Source: Primula veris (taxonomy: Eukaryota > Streptophyta > Magnoliopsida > Ericales > Primulaceae). From it: a stretch of DNA of 64,000 nucleotides. The translations under genes and the position numbers were made by a program. Every line of letters starts with the position of its first letter. Position 1 is the first letter of the stretch. Where the stretch lies: positions 21,490,967-21,554,966 of the forward strand of contig OY821744.1 in the NCBI GenBank assembly GCA_963682055.1, given 5' to 3'. Below the pieces are notes generated by a model, which saw nothing but the letters and a program-made list of their open reading frames with translations, had not been told where the DNA came from and made no database searches. Positions 37,270-48,947 of the stretch are shown here, piece after piece.

Positions 37270-38120
37270 CATTCGGTTGGAAAATAATTTCACGCCCAAA
37301 TAACAAATAATTACTTCGACACTTAAAACCTCCTAAGTTAGATCTAAATCACATCCTAAATATATTATTTGATGAATAAAATTAAACAAATTTATAAAAC
37401 CTGAACAACAAGAATAAATAACATACAAATCCCGAAAAGAAAAGAAACTCAAATATTATCCTAAAATCAAAAGAACACGTAATTACAAGATAATAGGATT
37501 TTATTAACCAGATCAAAAAGGCTTTCATTAATTATGTAAATAGGAACAATCGGAGAATAATTTCATGCCCAAATAACAAATTATTACTTCGATATTTAAA
37601 CCCTAAGTTAGATCTATATCAAATCCTAAATATTATTTTATTTCATGAATAAAATTAAACAAATTCATAAAACCTGGAACAATAAGAATAAATAACATAC
37701 AAATAGCGAAGAGAAACTCAACTCAAATATCATCCTAAAAAACAAAAGACACGTAATAACAAGATCATAGGATTTTACTAACAAGATTAAAAAAGCTTTC
37801 ATATATTCTGTGTAAATAGGAACAATCGGAGAATAATTTCATCTCCAAATAACAAATTATTACTTTGATATTTAAACCCCAAATTAGATCTATCGCATCC
37901 TAAATATTTTATTTGGTGAATAAAATTAAACAAATTCATAAAACAACAAGAATAACACACAAATAGCGGAAAAAAACCCAACTCAAATATTATCCTCTAA
38001 GCAAAAGAACACGTAATCACAAGATCATAGTATTTTATTAACCTGATTAAAAGGCTTTCATTAATTCTGTATAAATAGGAACAATTGGAGAATAATTTCA
38101 CGCCCAAATAATCGGAGAAC
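37270..38120. repeat. ~270-bp tandem array
   Basis: Units begin with ATAATTTCACGCCCAAATAA or a close variant near 37283, 37556, 37831 and 38092 (the last partial). Each includes GTTAGATCTA, CACGTAATNACAAGAT and CTTTCAT(T/A)A. No gene is visible. Confidence 0.82.
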
Positions 38121-38244
38121 AAATTAACTCCCAAATTATAAAATCAGAAACTAAGGGAATTTTTTTCCCTGAGCGGAATATATAAACATATATTATAAAT
38201 TATATAGGAGTATATAAATATGTAGAGAAAGAGAGATCTAATTA

Positions 38245-38290
38245 ATGAAACTCTGGTGGTGAATATCTGTATATTTATATATGGATATGC
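38245..38290 (-). promoter_or_regulatory. Candidate promoter, minus strand
   Basis: On the minus strand TATATAAATAT (38271-38281) lies ~20-30 bp before CACCACCAGAG and a CT-rich stretch near 38225-38240, as in many plant core promoters. It faces the unit array. No gene is demonstrated downstream and AT-rich DNA gives many such matches, so this is weak. Confidence 0.2.
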
Positions 38291-38518
38291 GCTCCCCGCA
38301 CTCGTGTAACGGCTCTAATTTTACTTATTTTGTTTCTCCGGCATTGATGAAATTTAGGTGTGTGCTTGCGTGCTGTCTGGAGCTGTTGAAATTTAGAAAA
38401 AATTAGCTTCCGGTGAAAAAGTACTAACACACACAGAGAAATTCTACCGTAGAGAAAATAGTTCTATTAGTACTATAAGGGAGACTGAGAAAAAAAAAGA
38501 AGCATTGTATTTTTTATA

Positions 38519-39360
38519 GGGCTAATTTCCGGTAACAACTTATATTCCTAACAACCTCTATTCCTCCTAAATATCTTGATAATTTCACATTAAACACCAC
38601 TTTTTAATTATTTAGTTTATTTACTAAATTGTCATACAAACCAAAATATAATATACATATTTTATCTTTCTACAAACCCAAAAAAATAGTTTTAAATTAC
38701 AACAAAATAAAAAAAAACACAAAAAAATGATAAAAATGAAAAAAATCACAAAAAATATAAAAAAAAAAAGCAAAAAAAATTATAAAAAAAACACAAAAAA
38801 TCATAAAAAATTATAAAAATAACAAAAAATCAAAAAATTATAAAAATCACCAAAAATTATAAAAAATCACCAAAAATCATCAAAAATTATTAAAAAATAC
38901 AAAATTCACAAAAAAAATATAAAAAATTCAAAAAATTACAAAAAATCACAAAAAATGAAAAAAAATCACAAACTTTTAAAAAAATTACAAAAAAATATAT
39001 AATTTTTTTTGTCAATATAACACTTTATACCGAAAGTGCATATACTTTAGCTAAAAGTGCATCTGGTTCAGTCGAAAGTGCATCTAGTACAGTCGAAAGT
39101 GCATAAAGTTCAATAAAAGTGATTTTTTTATGATTTTTTTCATTTTTTTTTATCATTTTGTGATTTTTTTTCATTTTTTTTATTTTTTTAATAATTTTGT
39201 CATTTTTTTCATCTTTTATAATTTTTTTACAATTTTGTGATTTTTTCATTTTTTATAATTTTTTTGTGATTTTTTTTATATTTTTTATATTTTTTATATA
39301 TTTTTTTGTGATTTTTTTATTTTTTTTCGTTTTTTGTGATTTTTATTGATTTTTTATTTG
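38519..39360. mobile_element. Foldback-like element with A/T arms
   Basis: The left arm (about 38690-39000) is rich in AAAAATCAC, and the right arm (about 39120-39360) is rich in GTGATTTTT, its inverted complement. Between them are three to four units of a ~21-bp repeat containing AAAGTGCAT. The 38565-39110 part is the reverse complement of 63400-64000, so it belongs to the same family as the large element at 59978-64000. The Lys-rich open frame inside is a composition artefact. Confidence 0.65.
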
Positions 39361-40034
39361 TTTTTTGTACCTATTGGGCATTATTTGTTTTTTATTTTGA
39401 CTTTATGAGGAAGTCTATTTTCAGAAGTGTCAAAAAACAACTTCTCCCGAATGGGCTTCTGATGCTCCGAACTTTTTGGGAAGTGGGTTGTTTTTACTTA
39501 CCAAACACTCATAATTTTGCTAGATGGGCTTCTGAACCTAGGAAGTGCTTCCAATCTGTCCGCCAAACACCCCCTTAATCTCGTATTCTTACTTGATTTA
39601 AATTCATCTTAAATTTCTCAAAAATTCATTATAAGATCCATCTTTTTTAGCTATTTATCCTTATAAGAATGGTGTTTAATTATAATGGTACAAATGAGAA
39701 AAAGGTGTTTATTTATTCTGTTATTCTATTTTAACAACCCAACACAAATGAAATCGTACGGCCCAATTTAGCCATTTTTTTACAAAAATATCACTACAAC
39801 TTTATATTAATTACAATAATACCATACTCACATAAAAATATCACTACAACCAAAAATTATTTTAAATCTTAAACTATGTTTGTTTTATTATCCACATATT
39901 TATATCATAATTATACATATTTTTTATATTTTTATTGCATTACGCGCAGCACACGCAACGCGTGGGGTACAATTACTCGTAATAATATTAACTCATTGCT
40001 AGAATAGAAGTTAATTAGTGAATCCATAATTATA
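39361..40034. other. Mixed repeat debris, Helitron-like end
   Basis: 39430-39576 ends in GCCAAACACCCCC, a common terminal sequence of plant DNA transposons, but no partner end is seen. Around 39750-39995 is AT-rich DNA that recurs inverted near 59815-59960 and loosely near 49640-49960. It ends with the hairpin CACGCAACGCGTG (39954-39966) and, about 14 bp later, CTCGT, reminiscent of a Helitron 3' end. Confidence 0.35.
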
Positions 40035-40042
40035 GTTTAAAG

Positions 40043-41083
40043 TAGGGCAGGAAAAAATCCTGACATACCAACCCGACCCGCACCCGATCCGAAATTTTCC
40101 GACCCGAAAACGTCGGGTTTTGTCCCGACCCGACAAATTTTGGGATCGGATGTCAATTTTGATTTCGTCGGATGTCCCGACCGACTTGATTTTTTAATTA
40201 TTTTATAGTTTATATTATATAACATGATTTTTTTTATTTGAACACTAAAATGTAAATTAATTTATATCAAATGCAAGTGATGAACAATCAAACATTGTAC
40301 CTACAACATGTAATGTAAGCACTCTACCATATGACCTAGATTTTATTTTTATTGTATAAGTTGTCTTTCTGATTTTGAACTTTTAAGTACCATTTGGTGC
40401 TGAACCTTGTTTATTTTGTGGGGTTTTTTCCCATATTTTTATAAATAAATAAATAAAAATGTGGATTTTTTCCACACAAAAAAAACAATGAGCTATAATC
40501 CTTTTTGCTTCATATATTAGTTATAATTATATAAGTATAATATATATTTTTAATTTTGAATATATGAAACTATTAAAATAAAAAATATACTTAAATTAAA
40601 AAGTTATATTGTTACTTCAAAAAAGATAAATGATCAGTACTTTCCGATTATAAAAATTATAATGATAATGTATCTAATTTAGTATGATAATTGTTGCTTG
40701 TGTGAATAAAACCAAATACTAAAAGAATCTGATAAAAAATATATCAATTTTTTTTATCTACTCCATTATTTGTAGTTTCACACTATTTTTTTTACTACAT
40801 GTTAATTTTTTTTTTTATTTATAATGTTATTTTTAAAACTAGGATTATGTTTCGTGTTAATAACATGTTTAGACTTCTCAAATGAAAATTGTTAATAAAA
40901 AATGACGTTGTCATAAAATAAAATAAAAAATATATCAGGAGATTCGGGATAAACTTATCCCGACCCTACGGGATCCCGAAAAGTCGGGTCGGGGTCGGGA
41001 TTTTTTTTTCACTTTCAAAAATAGTCGGGTCGGGATACGGGTTGAGTGTTTACATGTTGGGTCCCGATCCTAACCCATCCCTG
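40043..41083. mobile_element. hAT non-autonomous transposon
   Basis: It starts TAGGGCAGG, ends CCATCCCTG, and is flanked by a perfect 8-bp duplication GTTTAAAG (40035-40042, 41084-41091), the hAT target-site length. CCCGACCCG repeats near the left end and GGGTCGGG repeats near the right are inverted to one another, so the ends can pair. There is no transposase frame. The right ~215 bp and its flank also exist at 3389-4487. Confidence 0.88.
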
Positions 41084-41091
41084 GTTTAAAG

Positions 41092-42090
41092 TTATATATT
41101 TTTTATTTTCTTTTTGTCATTTTCACCCTCACAGCTCAAGTTCCTACCATCATTAAAATTGGATAATTTTAAAGGTGAATTTATATAATCTATTCAAGTC
41201 CAGTGTGAAAATGATGTATAGTTAATTAAAGTAAATTAAGAAAATCATTAGTATAATTTGTACACAATCTATCAAAACTAAATCAAGTATCTAATGGTAA
41301 AGTATCTGCCAACACAATTTGTTTGATTGATGAGTATCCATGAAGAATTTATAAGTAACTATTCCAATGTAGCCGAGCTAAAAGAACGAACTTCTATGTT
41401 GTAAGATAATAGGAAAAACATCTCTGTAAGTAGTTCTTCATGTTTTAGAAGTAAATATCCTAAAAAAACTATGGGAAGTTATGACTGTAAAAGAAAATTC
41501 GATGATGAAGTTTTTATCATTTAAATACGTCGAATTCAGAGAATGCCTCTTGTATATAAATATTTGGGAGTTAAAAGTGTAAAAAAAATATAGGAATTTA
41601 TGATTGTAAAAGAAAATTCGATGATGAAGTTTTTATCATTTAAATACATTGAATTCAGAGAATGCCTCTTGTATATAAGAATTTTGGAAGTTAAAGGTGT
41701 AACATGTTTTGACAGCAAATAGAAATTTTAACAATACTATTTAGTAAAACAAAAAAATCTATCATCTATAAAAAGTGGTGAAGTGCAAGTAAGTGAGAAG
41801 TGAAGACTTATATATATTTTAGATAAGAACTAGGAGGACCAAAAGTATAATTCAGTCCAAATATATGGTACTATACTTGCAAATTAAACAATCCATAAAT
41901 CGACAAGCAGCTCTTTGACTGAGTTTCGGTATGACTTTTTATATAATAGTAGGCTGATTTCAAATTACACTAACAGGTGGGGGTAAAAAAACATCAAATT
42001 ACACGAACCGATGGGTTGGGTTGCTCCCCTCTCTCTCTCTAGATATATGCCTTAACTTATAAAGTTATAATGGTAAATGTTAAAAATTAT
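41092..42090. other. hAT flank, source of 3611-4487
   Basis: Noncoding AT-rich DNA. Up to 41966 it is nearly identical to 3619-4487; after TTTCAAATTA it continues with ACACTAACAGGTGGGGG, which the other copy lacks. A CT microrepeat sits near 42028-42042. Confidence 0.7.
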
Positions 42091-42095
42091 TAATT

Positions 42096-42291
42096 TGTTG
42101 TGTGACATATTATCTCAGTATATATATTATATAGAAAACATAGAGAGAATATAGAGAGAGGGACAGTAGGTCTTTATTAATCAGAATGTGTGCAAATGAA
42201 TGTAAAATACAAAACCCCTGAGGGTTAGGGTTATAAACTCACTTGGGCCCATAAAATACAAGCCCAATAGTCCAATATATATCCTACAACA
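42096..42291 (-). repeat. 3' LTR of C1
   Basis: A 196-bp LTR bounded by TGTTGTGTGACA and CCTACAACA as read on the plus strand. It is shorter than its partner at 48716 by about 30 bp. Confidence 0.9.
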
Positions 42292-42301
42292 CTCCCCCTT
42301 T
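42292..42301 (-). promoter_or_regulatory. Polypurine tract of C1
   Basis: On the minus strand AAGGGGGAG adjoins the TGTTGTAGG start of the 3' LTR. The same tract follows the matching LTR of C2 at 52148-52157. Confidence 0.8.
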
Positions 42302-43050
42302 GGACGTTTTGAATTCTTCGTCTTCATGCAGTCGATCTGAGTCGAGTTCATTCACAGTGCTAAACACATAAAAACCATATGGACGGAAAACCTAATGTGG
42401 GACAAAACCGGTACCTAAGAGAAACTGTTTAGCCGAATGATATAGGCCGAAATTCTATGTAATTAACTAACCACAAAACAGTGTGCCTCATCAAAACCTT
42501 GCCGGAGCAAAATCAATGGAAAAATCTCTGATCGAAGAAAAAATAGTGCAACAGTGGTAGTAGTAGGGGGTCAACCACAAAACAGGTGCTTCATCAAAAC
42601 CTTGCTAGAGTAAACCCAATGGGAAAAACCTCTAGTCGAATGACAAAAGAGTACACAGTGGTAAGAAAGTATACAACAGGATACTCCCCCTAATTTTGGC
42701 AATCTTAAGTGAGATAAGATGGGAACGTGTCTCGCTAAAAACCTTGCCAAGGAAAACCCAGTGGGAAAAAACTTTGGTCTAAGGACAAAAAGAGTACACG
42801 AGCATGCGACTGGATGCTCCGCCTCACTTGCACATGACAGGATGCGAGGATTTCGACTAAGTAGCAATTACTGCAATAAGCATTCACCTGGATGCTCTCC
42901 CTCACTTGCACACGACTGGATGCAATGATTTCATATTCGAATAAAGAGTACGAGCATTCGACTGGATGCTTCATTTACTTGCACACGACTGGATGCAAGA
43001 AAATCTAACGTGGAATAGAACGAGCATTCAACTGGATGCTCTTAAACTTC
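42302..43050 (-). other. C1 3' noncoding region with hairpin array
   Basis: Three diverged modules (near 42482, 42590 and 42733) contain the plus-strand phrase AAAACCTTGC followed by GGGAAAAA, familiar from the 3' region of plant copia elements. They are followed by at least four small inverted repeats, GAGCAT...GATGCTC (42802, 42881 region, 42951, 43021), alternating with TTGCAC...TGCAA hairpins. C2 keeps the whole arrangement. Short open frames here are not proteins. Confidence 0.7.
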
Positions 43051-43059
43051 ATATGTGAA

Positions 43060-43640
43060 GATTTATTTCGGCAAGAAATGCTAAATAGCATAATCTAGTC
43101 ATATCTCTCTTGATCGATAACAACAAGTTGTCCTCAAATACGACAAGTGTTTTATCTGAATCGTGAGACAGAGCATATGTAATTCAAATATGGCTAATAC
43201 GAGCTCGAAGCCATATACACTCTCTAGTCATCTCATAGAGCACGAGTAAATCAGAGTGATTCGTTTGGAGTCATTCTAAGACCTCCAAGATATTGCCTTA
43301 TTCCTAATGGTAAAGACAGCCCATGTTAGAAATATCCCTTATGCGGGTCTGATAAGTAACAGGCATCTGTATAACCCAAAAGGGTTGCGTTAATTCGAGT
43401 ACCGAAGGGGGTAGGTACACTCGATGACGCAAAATGGGATAAGACAAGCCCTCATCCACAGTTACCTTAAGGTAATGGGAAAATGTCTTTTATGCCATTT
43501 CGATGGCAGCGTGTTAGCGCGATGCTGTGTCGAGATATACCATTCACAGCAGACGAGATGTTCGTCCTAGCACATTAGACCAAGTACAATAATGTGATTA
43601 TTGTACTTAGATATGAACATCATGGTTCAATATCTCTTCA
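43060..43640 (-). pseudogene. C1 remnant of RT end and RNase H
   Basis: Read on the minus strand, 43617-43482 gives a copia-like connection (LLYLV, stop, CARTNISSAVN), and 43378-43336 gives GYTDACYLSDPHKG, where the Asp belongs to the RNase H active site. A further stretch reads VVFEDN, matching the family's YEDN box. Stops and frame changes interrupt every 20-40 codons. The order agrees with a minus-strand copia element. Confidence 0.75.
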
Positions 43641-45166
43641 TTGTCTCATCAGGGACGGACTGAGTCTATATCAATGTCTAGTGATCGAATGATCATGGGA
43701 GAATCTGACGACTTAGCGTCATGATGACTAAAACGTCATAACACCTTCTGGGTGTAGTCTGAATCATGGACTTAGATTCAATCTTTACGGGACTCGATCA
43801 TCGGGACCAGTCACTACCGTGTCTTTCCAAGATCCTTCATCTCGAAGGCAAATCCAAAAGTGGATCGCATAATAAAAACACGCAAGGGCATAATACTTGT
43901 TCAAGTATCCCAAGCTGATCAAGTACTCACTTAGGCGGTATACCACATCCGCTCGGATTATATTAATCCATATAGTGAACGTCTCATTAAATTGAGATCG
44001 TGTTCCGTGGTCAGGAACTACTTGATTCAAGCATTATGAAGTCAGACAGGGATCTTCATCCACGTCTCTAGTCTAAATCCCCACAGAGATAAGATCGTGA
44101 CCACAATCACATGCTGCATAATCAGTTTTCCAGAAACTACTAAACTAATAAAGTAGATGACCGTTATAACGTCCATTACGAGGAAATAAACTATCTCGTA
44201 ATCAATTCCAATGTGTGAGAGAAGCCTTGCGCTACTAGGCGAGCATTCTACAATCTCATTATTCTCATCATTTTTCCTTACGAATAACCAAATAAACGAA
44301 TTCGTTTAACATTGGTGGTGTTAGAGCTACAGGTCCGAACACACTTTCGCTAAGTAGTCTACTTGGATTGCAAGTTTCCATTAGTACAGTCTATTCTCCG
44401 TTGACTTCAGGCAACGGTACATGGTTCCCTGTCATAATTTGTTCATATTATCAGTCGTCACCGAATATATGAACAAGTAATCAATGATAGTCTCGTTTCG
44501 CTTCAATATCGTCTAAGATATCATGATCGACAGATATTTCAAGATTCTCAGGATGAAGAGGAATCACACATCTCCTAGATCCTTTATAATCTCGTGCGAC
44601 GAACGAGTTTCAGTTCACCACCTCTGGGGCTGAACGAATTAAGAACCGGTCAACTTCCTCATATCTTAGGAAGGACGACAGACTGACGACCGACGGCAGC
44701 GTCCTTTGTTTGGCGGGTTTGGCCAAAACAACGTGTTATGACAGGAACACGGCGTCCGACAGGGACGTCTATCCTTGCAAGCATTTTGCAGCAGGTATAA
44801 ATGATCTTGTGACATCTCATAAAATCATTAAATGCGTTTGTCATTTAGTTAGACTTGAGGGAGTCTATGCACTTACTTATCACTAAGTGCAATTTTGGGG
44901 ATCAAGCTAAGACTGAGTGGGTTATGTCACGTTACTTCACGTCGTTTCTTATCAACGGTAACGTGCAAATCTCCCCCTAACGACGGGGAGAACAGTCTTA
45001 GCGATGTCACTTTCGCATATCATGCGGTAAAAAGATCTCTTGCCAAGGTTACTCTATCAAATGATAGGTAGGGGATTCATAATCGACTTATGTCCCCTTC
45101 AGAGGTCCATATTTTGAACACTATAGCGGCTCAATCAAAATATTAATTAAGCACTCCAAACATGCA
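43641..45166 (-). other. C1 interior, decayed pol
   Basis: By position this should be reverse transcriptase and the integrase-RT linker. I could not recognise motifs with confidence. C2 has the same DNA at 53510-55052 with similar breaks, including a shared 61-codon minus frame at 44659-44844. Confidence 0.5.
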
Positions 45167-45397
45167 TTAATATGAGGCTTCTGGTTCATAACCAGTAACC
45201 AACTGGTACGCATATGATGTTTGAGTGTCTATGAGCCTCATAACGGACCAATACAACAAAATAGCATGACCCCACACGTAAGTATAAATCTTGGTGTGCA
45301 AAACCAAGAAGTGCGTGCAACCATTTACAGTCACATCATCAAACTTTCCGTGAGTCCATTTGGGTCTGAACATAATCGACAGGATGTTTAATTTCAA
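45167..45397 (-). pseudogene. C1 integrase remnant
   Basis: A short minus-strand frame includes VWGHAILL and, about 20 residues later, YQLVTGYEPE, matching the copia integrase region that usually reads WGHA...PLQLVTGYEP. The DDE core is not recognisable nearby. C2 has the same remnant at 55053-55290. Confidence 0.7.
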
Positions 45398-46643
45398 TTT
45401 CCAAACTCAAGTAATTCAAATCGAAATTTCGATTCTTACTCTTCGGAATTATCAAGTCGACTAGACTTTTCAGGATAATCCGGATCATGAGCCATCAACT
45501 TAATGATAGGGCTAAAAGTTTAGAAAGTGCTGCATTTATGTGGACAACATTAAAATGTGACCATATTGTCGATGCATCAACCATAACCATTTATATTTAT
45601 GGTCCGTCTTATGGTTGGATAAGTCTACAATAACTCCTTCAATTCTTTACAAGAATTCTACGAGTTCATTTCGTGATCTTTACACATATTAGTCTTTCAA
45701 AGTTAGCATTAATGGCATGAATTTTGGATTAATCGCGAAATATATTCTCATAGAGAATCCAAATGCGATGCGATTATAAATCAAGCATCGTCTTTTGACC
45801 CGGGAATATCTCATCCGGTCAATGCCACAATATTAAAATGCTCTAATCAATCGACGACAGGGGAATGATAGTTAGACAATCATGTCTTAGCATCTAAATC
45901 ATTTATCATTTCGACGACAGGCGAAATGATAAGATAACTTTAAATGCTTTTAAAAATTATGGTAGAAACCACTTGAAAGACATTTCAACTCCTCTAAAAT
46001 ACGCTTTTGATCGTATTGAATGGAGGCTATGTAAAGAAATTTTAATTCTTTCATGAGCTATTACCAGATAACACTGGTTTTCTCGAATATTTTATAACTC
46101 AACAAAGTACGGCAGGACCTACATGAGTATAAGACCTCATATTTGACAAATCAATTTGGTTTTACCAAAGATTTTGATTTTGGAACGACTGGTCCGGAAT
46201 CGTTGTCACTGAGCACTCTTTTAGGCAAATAGTTGGTGAAATTATGTGGTACACTGTTACCCACTATTTCCAAAAAAAATCAACTACCCCACAAGTATTG
46301 CCTAAAATTTCATAATTTAAAGTTTGGTCACATTTGTCAAAGAAATTTGCTCAAAAACACTTTAAATTATTTCGAGAAATTTCGTAAACAGGCAAACCAT
46401 AATACAAAAGTATGTACAAATGGAAAAATAATAATCCAAATGGAAAACATAATCCAGATGAGCGAAAAAATGGCTCAATGATTTATCAAAATCAATAAAG
46501 AAAGGTCTCAAACTCATTTGAGCCACAAAACCGTGGGTCTCAATAGTTTCCTTTCAGTTAGCTTTAACCACATTAGTATCGGTTTTTTCACCTTTATAAT
46601 AGTTTTGAACTATTTAAGGAGTAACCGTGCATGACCTTTGCCT
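45398..46643 (-). other. C1 interior, decayed integrase/protease region
   Basis: Position suggests protease and integrase core. Only paired copies of a CGACGACAGG(C/G)GAA phrase (about 45853, 45913) stand out. No catalytic motif is readable. Confidence 0.45.
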
Positions 46644-47100
46644 TTATAGCATAGAGTTGCCTCCTTGAGCATTATTTCTTGCTTTGTGACAACGGGCCAT
46701 ATTGTTCCTTTTAATTACTGTCTTGGAGCCACATGTTTTCGATTTTGACGATTGTCTAAAATTTCGCTTGGCTAAGCGATTCATCGGGATCGCGACAGTT
46801 CGAGACAAATAACACTTGTCTCGATTATTGATTCGTGGAAAAAAAATATACACGAAGAGCATTAATATCAGGCAAACAATTCGCCATTGACCCAATAGGA
46901 TTAAAATTACTCACCGGGGCAATTTTCTTATCCAATAACAGATGGGCGATAACGGAACATGGTGAATATAAATTCACGATACTGCTTATGGAATAAAATT
47001 TCCAAACTAGTATTTTGGTGAAGAATTACTCCAATATGTCAATTTCAGACATTTGTTCACCATAGACGTCATCACGTCTCAAATGTGGCGGCAGAATAAA
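46644..47100 (-). pseudogene. C1 gag remnant
   Basis: The minus strand keeps a capsid-like segment. In C2 the aligned part is an open frame with SEIDILEQSFTKI and NPIGSMANCLPDINA, which correspond to the family's DMLEKTF and RPTGS..PEVNA boxes. It leads into a damaged zinc-knuckle region (KTCGSK, ARCHKA). Confidence 0.7.
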
Positions 47101-48695
47101 ATCAACGCCTTAGCATTCATCATGAGGGTAACAACAAACTCGTGTTTTACTCATCAAAGATGGCATCCAAAAAAATAATTTTGGGCATCACATTTTCACA
47201 CATCAGGGTGACTAACATGTGGTGACGGAATAACATCAACGTCTAAACAGTCATTTCGCAAGTATGTTTTGCGATTTTTCTCATCATAGATGGCATCCAA
47301 CATGTGTTGGGAGTTCTGAATTATTTATCATATAAAACGACTGGTTTATATGTTTATGGTTTGCACAAGTACAAACGTTTTTTCGAAACGACAGGTTCGA
47401 AAACATTAGTTTTGCTTCTCATATGAATCGGTTCTCATTGATCGAACGACGGGTCGATACTGAAACACCAATTCGGCGAAACATACATTACTATATAAAC
47501 ACACTCGGGGAAATTATTATTTAGTCAACCCCTTTCGGTAGCTCTACTTGAAAAACGACCAGGAAAGACGGTGAGGGTGGAGGGCACGAATGCCACTTAA
47601 AACCCGACCTCATTAGGATATAGACTTCCGCCTATATCTTTCCTAGACATCGTATCCAAATAGGTGAGCCTATTTGGGGAAGGTTCATAATTTTTCCAAC
47701 TTAAATGTGAAAATATATGATTTCGCAAATTACCATATTTTACACAAGTGTATGTACATGGCAGTAAATAAATATATAGATCGTACCTGCTTGCATGATT
47801 AAATAATATAGCAGTAGCATGGTAGTACATATTAGCACAATCTAAATTTACCAATTTACACTAAGCAAGATATTACTCAATATTTATTTATTCTATTGCT
47901 ATATGTGTAAGTTCTATACATGGTAACTAAATCATTCATGTACGTAATATATTTTATTTACCAATTTACAATATACATGCAATTTAAATACATGGTAATT
48001 CACAATATAAATGATGGTATTTCCTTATGTGATTTAGTCCAAAGATATTTACTAGTGTTTTTCTCAATTTACAAGCATGTTTACAGTATCATAACTTATG
48101 TTAAACACGTGTATTGGACAAGATTATTCTGTGTAAATTCTATTCTTTTCTTAGTCTTACTAAAATAATCTTATTACAGCCGATATCTTTTTCATTCACT
48201 GTAGTTTCTTTCATTAAGTATTAGTAAATCTTACGAATACCTTACAAAGTTATATTCCACAATATTCATTGATGCAGTGATGATATTAGCCAATCATATC
48301 TAGCATATACAATTGAATTTATAGGTAAACATGCAATTTCTATAAAATAAAAAAAACTAGCATGCAATCTTATTAACCACAAATACCGGTGCTATATAAA
48401 TATTAAGTCACATATGATATACACGAGTTCAGTTAACATGCAATATTTTATACACATGAACGTACAAATTTTCGGATTTATCAGAGTAACAATATATATT
48501 AAACGGCTGGTTACGGTGTACATATTAGGGTTTTTTTTAAAAAAAATTGTGTACCTTTCGCACGGTATTTTGGTGAAGGTTGATATAGCAAAACCCTAAA
48601 AAAAAACCAGGATAAACCTCAAGGTTTATAAATACCCAATATCCGTGCGTTTACCCAAAATCTCCAATATTCGCGAGCGTATATCGTAGTCTCCA
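47101..48695 (-). other. C1 leader and gag 5' region
   Basis: AT-rich, noncoding now. The part near the LTR (48585-48715) is shared with C2 (AAAACCCTAAAA, TTTATAAATACCCAATATCC), but 47710-48400 is not, so the leaders have diverged or been replaced. Confidence 0.5.
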
Positions 48696-48715
48696 TGAGC
48701 AAAGTGCTGATAACG
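48696..48715 (-). promoter_or_regulatory. Primer-binding-site-like sequence of C1
   Basis: Directly after the 5' LTR, in element orientation, the sequence reads CGTTATCAGCACTTTG. CGTTATCAGCAC is a common sequence at this place in plant copia elements and partly matches the initiator-Met tRNA primer site. Confidence 0.55.
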
Positions 48716-48942
48716 TGTTGTGTGACATATTAGCTCAGTATATATATATTATATACGAGACATAGAGAGAACATAGAGAGACATAGAGAGATGGACAGTA
48801 GGTCTTTATTAATCATAATGTGTGTGAATGAATGTAAAATACAAGACCCATAACCCTCTTTATATAGATAGATGGATATGGTTATAAGGCCACTTGGACC
48901 CATAAAGTACAAGCCCAATAGCCCAATATATATCCTACAACA
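48716..48942 (-). repeat. 5' LTR of C1
   Basis: A 227-bp LTR. Compared with its partner it has extra AT-rich and GATAGATGGATATGG segments. Confidence 0.9.
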
Positions 48943-48947
48943 TAATT

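Larger units (their letters stand above)
42096..48942 (-). mobile_element. Decayed copia element, copy C1
   Basis: A 6847-bp element in minus orientation, flanked by a perfect 5-bp duplication TAATT (42091-42095, 48943-48947). The LTRs start TGTTGTAGGATAT and end TGTCACACAACA in element orientation. The interior shows faint gag, integrase, RT-RNase H and the family-typical 3' noncoding region, all interrupted by stops and shifts. The motifs (YLSDPHKG, LVTGYEP) point to the Ale/Retrofit-like branch of copia. The two LTRs differ by substitutions and indels (196 against 227 bp), so this copy is not young. Confidence 0.9.

Noticed and set aside
39025..39249. Lys-rich 74-codon minus frame
   Set aside because: Encoded by the A/T-rich arm of a foldback element; composition alone explains it.
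42571..42974. Overlapping minus frames of 79-98 codons
   Set aside because: They fall in the copia 3' noncoding region with repeated modules and hairpins.
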